DNA from: Candidatus Aenigmatarchaeota archaeon
GTDB taxonomy: Archaea > Aenigmatarchaeota > Aenigmatarchaeia > Aenigmatarchaeales > Aenigmatarchaeaceae
Length of the DNA stretch: 12,066 nt
Assembly (NCBI GenBank): GCA_028715225.1
Contig: JAQUSH010000011.1
Coordinates: forward strand, 1 to 12,066
Reading direction: 5' to 3'
This document shows, piece after piece, positions 8,444 through 12,066 of the stretch (within the stretch, counting starts at the first letter, position 1; each line of letters opens with the position of its first letter). The notes below the pieces were generated by a model. It searched no databases. It saw only the letters and a list, made by a program, of their open reading frames with translations, and had not been told where the DNA came from. The position numbers and the translations under genes were made by a program.

Positions 8444-8989
8444 TTGGCAAGCATAACAAAAGATTTTCATGATGTAAAAAAAGGAGATTCCGTGCTTCTT
8501 CTGGCTAATTCTAAGAACTATGCTTCTGACAATGTGAATGTGGTTAAACATTTTTCATCAAAACGCTATAAAGGCATCTATGTTACAGTAAACAGACCGT
8601 ATGAAAACATAAGAGCAATGCTAAAACAGAAAAATGTGAACATGGACTCAATGTATTTCATTGATATGATTAGTAGAAAGAGCAATCTTGAGGCTACTGA
8701 TGAAAGATGCATATATGTTAATTCACCAGAAAGCCTTACTGGAACAGGCATCGCTCTTGAACAGATAGCTAAGACTGTAAGAGGAGACAAATTCATATAT
8801 TTGGATTCATTGTCAACGCTGTTAACATACAATCCAAAGCAGACAGTTCTGAAATTTGCGCATTTCCTAGCAACAAAAACAAGGGAATGGAATGTAGTTG
8901 GCATAGTCATTTCGTTGAAAAATCAAACAGACAAAAATATGCTGTCACAATTGACGCAATTTTTTGATAAGGTGATTGAGGAGAAATAA
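8444..8989 (+). CDS. Walker-A-less RecA/KaiC-like protein
   Basis: 181 residues from a TTG start with an AGGGTG site. The fold looks like one RecA/KaiC domain. GDSVLLLANSKNY (14-26) sits where the P-loop should be but has no GxxxxGK[ST]. KGIYVTVNRPYENIRAML (43-60) aligns with the strand of KaiC-like proteins that normally carries the two catalytic glutamates (compare CLYITFEESEERL in the divergent neighbour), with N50 and R51 instead. A Walker-B-like strand FIYLDSLSTLL (117-127, D121) remains, and a helix and strand follow (WNVVGIVISL). It is therefore probably a non-hydrolysing pseudo-ATPase and could partner or regulate the active KaiC-like protein across the shared promoter. It is the first gene of a tightly packed operon with membrane proteins. 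It may belong to one of the archaeal DUFs of degenerate KaiC homologues; I cannot say which. Confidence 0.85.
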   Translation: MASITKDFHDVKKGDSVLLLANSKNYASDNVNVVKHFSSKRYKGIYVTVNRPYENIRAMLKQKNVNMDSMYFIDMISRKSNLEATDERCIYVNSPESLTGTGIALEQIAKTVRGDKFIYLDSLSTLLTYNPKQTVLKFAHFLATKTREWNVVGIVISLKNQTDKNMLSQLTQFFDKVIEEK

Positions 8990-8990
8990 T

Positions 8991-9323
8991 ATGGAGATAT
9001 ATACTATATTTGGTATCATATCGTGGATTCTGATAGTTGTTGCTTTAGTTATCTTTGCAAATGCCACATTCAGATTTGCGAAAGGAAGTGATTGCTCAAA
9101 GGTGTTCTTTTCAATTCTGGCCGCACTTCTATTTATGGCCATCCCTTATACAATGTTCATAATAAGAGATCGAGAGATTATTTTATATTTTCATACAGAG
9201 ATAAGTTATCTGATATATCTATTTATGATAATAGTCGCAATATTCTTTTTGAAGGCTGCAAAAAATCTAGAGGAGTTTTCAAAGAGATATTCCTTTAATA
9301 TTTCGGATAGGAGGAGAAAGTAA
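8991..9323 (+). CDS. Three-helix membrane protein, paralogue 1
   Basis: 110 residues. ATG at 8991 follows the previous stop by one base and is preceded by GAGGAG at 8978-8983 with a 7-base spacer; the in-frame TTG at 8976 overlaps that site and is unlikely to be the start. Helices at about residues 6-27, 37-58 and 69-88. A basic loop after helix 1 (FRFAKGSDCSK) and a C-terminus of SKRYSFNISDRRRK suggest, by the positive-inside rule, that the first loop and the tail face the cytoplasm. The next two genes have the same plan: helix, F-x-K-[GS]-x-[FC]-x-K loop, helix ending I-R, short outside loop, helix, then S-x-x-Y. No known family recognised; likely a receptor, anchor or channel-like subunit acting with the KaiC-like proteins (inference). 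Confidence 0.87.
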   Translation: MEIYTIFGIISWILIVVALVIFANATFRFAKGSDCSKVFFSILAALLFMAIPYTMFIIRDREIILYFHTEISYLIYLFMIIVAIFFLKAAKNLEEFSKRYSFNISDRRRK

Positions 9324-9662
9324 ATGGCATTATCATTCCCACCACCACTTTATCAGGAAATAATCATAATATTAACACTTTTAGTTTTAGTATTTGCAAT
9401 GTCTTATTCTATAACTTCATACAGAAGATTTACAAAAGGAGATTTCAAAAAATGCCTTTTCTACTACATATTGGCTGGAAATTTTGTTGGCATATCATTT
9501 ATAGTTAGAAGTTTGGGCCTTATTACAAATATCGAACCAGTATTTTTCAGAACGATAGATCATATTATATATGCATTTGCAATAGTAATCGCATTATATG
9601 CTGTCTGGAATACCTATCAAATATCAAACAGATATTCAATTGATAAGAGGAGAAAATTATGA
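9324..9662 (+). CDS. Three-helix membrane protein, paralogue 2
   Basis: 112 residues. The ATG directly follows the previous stop codon; AGGAGGAGA at 9310-9318 is the ribosome site. Helices at about 11-30, 43-66 and 77-97. The family loop is RRFTKGDFKK (34-43), helix 2 runs into VRSLG (61-65), and a polar segment IEPVFFRTIDH precedes helix 3. The tail QISNRYSIDKRRKL closely echoes the SKRYS...RRRK tail of the preceding protein. The charged residues next to and within the membrane segments (R62, E71, R76, D79) are conserved in position in at least one other member, suggesting a functional interface. Part of the 8444-10848 operon. Confidence 0.87.
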   Translation: MALSFPPPLYQEIIIILTLLVLVFAMSYSITSYRRFTKGDFKKCLFYYILAGNFVGISFIVRSLGLITNIEPVFFRTIDHIIYAFAIVIALYAVWNTYQISNRYSIDKRRKL

Positions 9663-10018
9663 TTGATCTAAATTTAATTCATGCAATACTAGATTGGATA
9701 CTTATTATAAGCTTACCAATAGAAACAATCATTTTGTTGTTCGTTTATTCAAATTTTTTCAAATCAGAATTCAAGGAAAAGATACTGAAATATGGTTTCT
9801 ATGCATACTTTTCATTTCATTTTTCATATACAATTAGAGCTTTAAATCATATTTACTTTATGAGTGAATCTATAAGAACGTTTGATATGATGACATTTTT
9901 AATAGCAATGATATTTGCAGTCATATTTTCAAGCAATATTTACAAATTTTCAGAGAATTACGGATTTGTTACATGCGAAACTACAGAAAAATTAAATAAA
10001 TGGGTGGAGAAATTTTAG
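9659..10018 (+). CDS. Three-helix membrane protein, paralogue 3
   Basis: 119 residues. ATG overlaps the previous stop by four bases (ATGA); GAGGAG at 9647-9652 is the ribosome site. Helices at about 10-30, 42-62 and 74-94. It keeps the family pattern in weaker form: loop NFFKSEFKEK (32-41), helix 2 ending TIRAL (58-62), S-I-R-T-F-D before helix 3 (compare F-R-T-I-D in paralogue 2), and KFSENYGF after it. The tail is longer and acidic/polar rather than Arg-rich, so its cytoplasmic contact may differ from that of the other two. Its end overlaps a weak alternative start of the next gene, but not the preferred one. Confidence 0.87.
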   Translation: MIDLNLIHAILDWILIISLPIETIILLFVYSNFFKSEFKEKILKYGFYAYFSFHFSYTIRALNHIYFMSESIRTFDMMTFLIAMIFAVIFSSNIYKFSENYGFVTCETTEKLNKWVEKF

Positions 10019-10022
10019 GTGA
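10017..10022 (+). promoter_or_regulatory. Shine-Dalgarno site deciding a GTG start
   Basis: AGGTGA overlaps the stop codon of the previous gene and lies four bases before GTG at 10027. No comparable site precedes the in-frame ATG at 10000, so the GTG is the better start for the eight-helix protein. Confidence 0.65.
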
Positions 10023-10026
10023 TAAC

Positions 10027-10848
10027 GTGAAAAATAATTTTATTAAGGAAAATTCGACATTTTTGCCAATATTGATAATGCTATTGTTTTTAGGATATAT
10101 ATTCTATGCATATCATATAGAAATAACGACAAATCTAGGAATAGAAAAAACATATGGGCTGCTATGCTTATCGCTTATATCAGCAGTGTTGCTGATAACA
10201 ACTGGTGCATTTTTGCTATGGAGATGGATTAAGTCTAATGATAAAACAACACTTATATGGAGCATATCATTTTTGTTATATTCGGTTACATTTATCGGTT
10301 TGATATTCAAATCATTAGGATTTTCATGGGCAAATGATAAAATCCCTGAAATATTCTTCTTCTTCAGGCAATTTATGATAATTTGGGTAGCCGGAATGAT
10401 TTATGGTTTGTATAATATACTGAAAGACAGAAAGAAAACTTACCAAAGTTGGCTGTTTAGAATATTAGCATCTTTAATAATTATAGCAGGTTATGCGTGG
10501 TTTTATTATAATCTTATTTTAAATGCCACCGTTGCTGATGTTGCAATACACACAACCATGCTAGGTTTCATTAATTTCATGTTTGTACCAGCATGCGTAA
10601 TAATATCGTATCTGTTCTTGAAATTTGGCAAAACAGAAGGCATTAAATCAATTAGAATTATAGGTTTTGGATTTTTGATTCTTGCGATTTCATACATGCT
10701 ATGGGCTCCATTTCATGATGATGTATTCTACTTTATATGCTATTCAGTGTTTGTTTTATCTTTAATATGCATACTCATCGGATTTGTGTTACTGGCCTCG
10801 GAAAAATATAGAATTTTTTACAACAAAAACACTTCAATGACAATATAA
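10027..10848 (+). CDS. Eight-helix integral membrane protein, possible doubled module
   Basis: 273 residues from GTG at 10027 (SD AGGTGA); ATG at 10000 would add nine residues and overlap the previous gene by 19 bases without a ribosome site. About eight hydrophobic segments are seen, starting near residues 10, 36, 71, 102, 137, 166, 203 and 228. Two internal stretches resemble the small three-helix neighbours: the first half has a RWIKSNDKT loop, a helix ending in FKSLG, a polar PEIFFFFRQF and a helix ending YGLYNI; the second half has KFGKTEGIKS, a long helix, then FHDDVFYF and a helix ending ASEKY. This suggests fusion and duplication of the same module, judged by eye. It is the last gene of the operon. 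Role unknown: sensor, transporter-like or scaffold are all possible. There are no recognisable histidine-kinase or GPCR-type motifs. Confidence 0.85.
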   Translation: MKNNFIKENSTFLPILIMLLFLGYIFYAYHIEITTNLGIEKTYGLLCLSLISAVLLITTGAFLLWRWIKSNDKTTLIWSISFLLYSVTFIGLIFKSLGFSWANDKIPEIFFFFRQFMIIWVAGMIYGLYNILKDRKKTYQSWLFRILASLIIIAGYAWFYYNLILNATVADVAIHTTMLGFINFMFVPACVIISYLFLKFGKTEGIKSIRIIGFGFLILAISYMLWAPFHDDVFYFICYSVFVLSLICILIGFVLLASEKYRIFYNKNTSMTI

Positions 10849-10890
10849 ATCTTTTATAAGGACAAAACAAGGGAAATGATTCTAAAAACA

Positions 10891-10901
10891 AATATAAATA
10901 T
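10891..10901 (+). promoter_or_regulatory. TATA-box promoter for the 10964 gene
   Basis: AATATAAATAT preceded by a purine-rich stretch (10883-10890) fits an archaeal TATA plus BRE, predicting transcription start near 10917-10922 and a leader of about 45 bases carrying AAGGAGG at 10949-10955. A second, farther candidate TTTTATAAG lies at 10852-10860. The rest of the 10849-10963 gap holds nothing else I can identify. Confidence 0.6.
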
Positions 10902-10963
10902 ATGTTCTGTCAATTAATTTGTAAGAAAAATAACTCTAAGATAAGCACAAGGAGGCTAAAAAT

Positions 10964-11182
10964 ATGGCAAAAGAAAAAATGAGTAACAACATAATTGCTA
11001 TGCTACTAGTGCTTACAATAGTAATATCAGTTATTGGCAGTTACATGCTTTTAACTGGTGTAACTACAACAGTATCACAAGATCAAATGACTGACGCATC
11101 TGGAGATGTTAAGTTATTTGTGATGAATGTAGCAGAGCCAGATAAGGAAGGCGCAACAGTGGAACTAAACGTAGTTAAATAA
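10964..11182 (+). CDS. Small N-terminally membrane-anchored protein
   Basis: 72 residues with a near-perfect ribosome site (AAGGAGG, 10949-10955). A short charged start MAKEKMSNN is followed by one hydrophobic segment (IIAMLLVLTIVISVIGSYMLL, about 10-30) and an exported Thr/Asp-rich tail with beta character (KLFVMNVAEPD...ATVELNVVK). The SNNI-[IL]-A opening and helix resemble those of the next gene, so both probably use the same anchoring mode. It recalls archaeal type IV pilin-like proteins, but no clear prepilin-peptidase site (charged residue then Gly/Ala) is visible. Own promoter and strong SD suggest high expression. Likely a surface component; function unknown. Confidence 0.82.
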   Translation: MAKEKMSNNIIAMLLVLTIVISVIGSYMLLTGVTTTVSQDQMTDASGDVKLFVMNVAEPDKEGATVELNVVK

Positions 11183-11195
11183 GGAGGTAAGAAAA

Positions 11196-11753
11196 ATGGT
11201 AAGTAACAACATATTAGCTGGTTTAGTTGCAGTTGTACTAGTTTTATCCGTAGTATCGATAGGCTCAACAATGAGTCTTATCGGAGGAGCTAGCGGTGCA
11301 ACAGGATTAGCTATAGGAACAGCACAGGTTTCTGTGCCAGCAAAAGTTGCAATTTCATTGCCAGTAAGTGCAATAGATTTTGGCAACATGGATATAAACG
11401 AAGTAAATGACACAACAGATGGCAGTCCAGCAGCATTTCAAGTACAGAATGATGGAAGTGTATCTGTAAATATAACAGTAGGAGCAACTGACATGTGGGC
11501 AGGAACTGGAGCAACAAACCCATCAAGCTATTATGAGTTTGCATGCGGTTCTGGAGAAGTTGCTTGCGGAGCAGGATCAGTAACGTCTCTTACAAACATG
11601 CCAGCAACAGCATCACCTGTTTTAGCTATAGCAAATCTAGGACACACAAATTCAGCTGATCAGGTTGAATTAGACATAGGAGTTACTGTGCCAGGCGACG
11701 AACCAGCAGGTTCTAAAAGCTCTACAGTAACTTTCACAGCAAGCCAGGCATAA
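11196..11753 (+). CDS. N-terminally anchored beta-domain surface protein
   Basis: 185 residues; AAGGAGGT (11181-11188) overlaps the previous stop and sits 7 bases before the ATG. A hydrophobic segment (about 5-29, SNNILAGLVAVVLVLS...) matches the anchor of the 72-residue protein. A Gly/Ala/Ser-rich linker follows, then a beta-rich domain (about 45-185): VSVPAKVAISLP, AIDFGNMD, FQVQNDGSVSVNITV, a short C117-C124 loop that may be a disulfide, and a terminal PAGSKSSTVTFTAS strand typical of secreted beta-sandwich proteins. Sequons NDT and NIT are present. The FGxx plus VQNDGSVSV pattern recalls secreted domains encoded beside the kind of protein that starts at 11801. Probably a surface or pilus-like subunit, co-transcribed with 10964-11182; the exact family is not recognised. 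Confidence 0.85.
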   Translation: MVSNNILAGLVAVVLVLSVVSIGSTMSLIGGASGATGLAIGTAQVSVPAKVAISLPVSAIDFGNMDINEVNDTTDGSPAAFQVQNDGSVSVNITVGATDMWAGTGATNPSSYYEFACGSGEVACGAGSVTSLTNMPATASPVLAIANLGHTNSADQVELDIGVTVPGDEPAGSKSSTVTFTASQA

Positions 11754-11759
11754 ATTTAT

Positions 11760-11790
11760 TAGGGGGAAACCCCTATTTTCTTTTATTTTA
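11760..11790 (+). terminator. Hairpin with GAAA loop and T-rich tract
   Basis: TAGGGG (11760-11765), loop GAAA (11766-11769), CCCCTA (11770-11775): a perfect 6-bp stem closed by a GNRA-type tetraloop, then TTTTCTTTTATTTT. It follows the stop codon at 11753 by six bases and likely ends or protects the 3' end of the upstream transcript. ATAAATTTAT at 11750-11759 might also act as a TATA element for the next gene. Confidence 0.65.
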
Positions 11791-11800
11791 GGATGATATA

Positions 11801-12066
11801 ATGAGAAAAATATTGAGTTTAATCATTTTTGCAATATCGTTTTTAATAATGGCTAATTTGACCTATGCAATAGGCATCTCTCCAGCCAGACTTATAATAG
11901 ACTTCGAGCCAGGAATGTCAGATACATATGAGTATTCTGTCATCAATAGCGAGAGCAGAACAATATATGGCCAGGTTTATGTCAAAGGCGATTTAAAAGA
12001 TTATGTTACATTATATGATTCTGTAGTTGAGCTTTCTCAGGGCAAAGCAAAACTCTTAAATATGAT
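11801..12066 (+). CDS. Secreted surface protein with Ig-like N-terminal domain (3' partial)
   Basis: 88 complete codons, cut by the window end. AGGA at 11790-11793 lies 7 bases before the ATG. A signal peptide covers about 1-23 (MRKILSLIIF... NLTYA|IGIS). The mature N-terminus IGISPARLIIDFEPG, then YEYSVINSESRTIYGQVYVKGDLKDYVTLY, is a pattern I associate with archaeal secreted proteins whose first domain is an Ig-like beta sandwich, loosely similar to the bacterial DUF916 domain in WxL loci; the family assignment is tentative. Such proteins usually end in a membrane helix, which cannot be checked here. Downstream of the anchored beta-domain gene, it suggests a surface-protein cluster. Confidence 0.85.
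   Translation, partial: MRKILSLIIFAISFLIMANLTYAIGISPARLIIDFEPGMSDTYEYSVINSESRTIYGQVYVKGDLKDYVTLYDSVVELSQGKAKLLNM

Noticed and set aside
8976..8990. TTG at 8976 as start of the first three-helix protein
   Set aside because: The codon overlaps the GAGGAG ribosome site that serves ATG 8991, and it would overlap the previous gene.
10000..10026. ATG at 10000 as start of the eight-helix protein
   Set aside because: No ribosome site precedes it; AGGTGA immediately before GTG 10027 fits better.
7388..11753. Archaellum locus (ATPase as ArlH, small proteins as archaellins)
   Set aside because: No ArlI or ArlJ relatives lie in the window, the anchored proteins lack a clear prepilin-peptidase site, and the ATPase carries full KaiC-type motifs unlike ArlH.

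Overview
The window looks archaeal. It is AT-rich, has archaeal TATA-like elements (TTTATAA / AATATAAATA types), strong GGAGG and GGTGA Shine-Dalgarno sites, ATG/GTG/TTG starts, a KaiC-type RecA-superfamily ATPase, and secreted or membrane-anchored proteins dense in N-glycosylation sequons. The short genes, tight packing and style of the surface proteins resemble DPANN archaea (Woesearchaeota/Pacearchaeota-like). That lineage call is inference; no rRNA or other phylogenetic marker is present.

Region 1 (1-7391, + strand) holds two overlapping genes for membrane-anchored surface proteins. The first is the 3' end (at least 2204 codons) of a giant protein. It begins with two repeats resembling phage tail-collar / tail-fibre tips (paired HxH motifs, then a PPY motif). 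A long array of Ig-like, sequon-rich beta repeats follows, then a Cys/Gly-rich linker, a helical stalk, one transmembrane helix and a charged coiled-coil cytoplasmic tail. The second gene (ATGA overlap) encodes a small protein that reproduces only the stalk, membrane helix and tail of the giant, so the two may work as a pair at the membrane.

Region 2 (7388-10848) is the most system-like part. A KaiC-like ATPase on the minus strand diverges from a five-gene plus-strand operon, and one TATA element lying exactly midway between the two starts may serve both directions. The operon encodes a RecA/KaiC-like protein with no Walker A motif, three consecutive small three-helix membrane proteins that look like paralogues, and an eight-helix membrane protein that may be a fused, doubled version of the same module. 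An active KaiC-like ATPase, a degenerate KaiC-like partner and a family of paralogous membrane proteins suggest an uncharacterised membrane-associated signalling or switching system.

Region 3 (10849-12066, + strand) has its own promoter and encodes a 72-residue membrane-anchored protein and a 185-residue protein with a similar N-terminal anchor plus a beta domain. A compact GAAA-tetraloop hairpin with a T-rich tract follows. The window ends in the start of a secreted protein with a typical archaeal surface-protein N-terminus.

No tRNA, rRNA, CRISPR array, transposase or integrase was seen. No gene-free stretch exceeds 300 bases; the longest are 8345-8443 and 10849-10963, both promoter-bearing.
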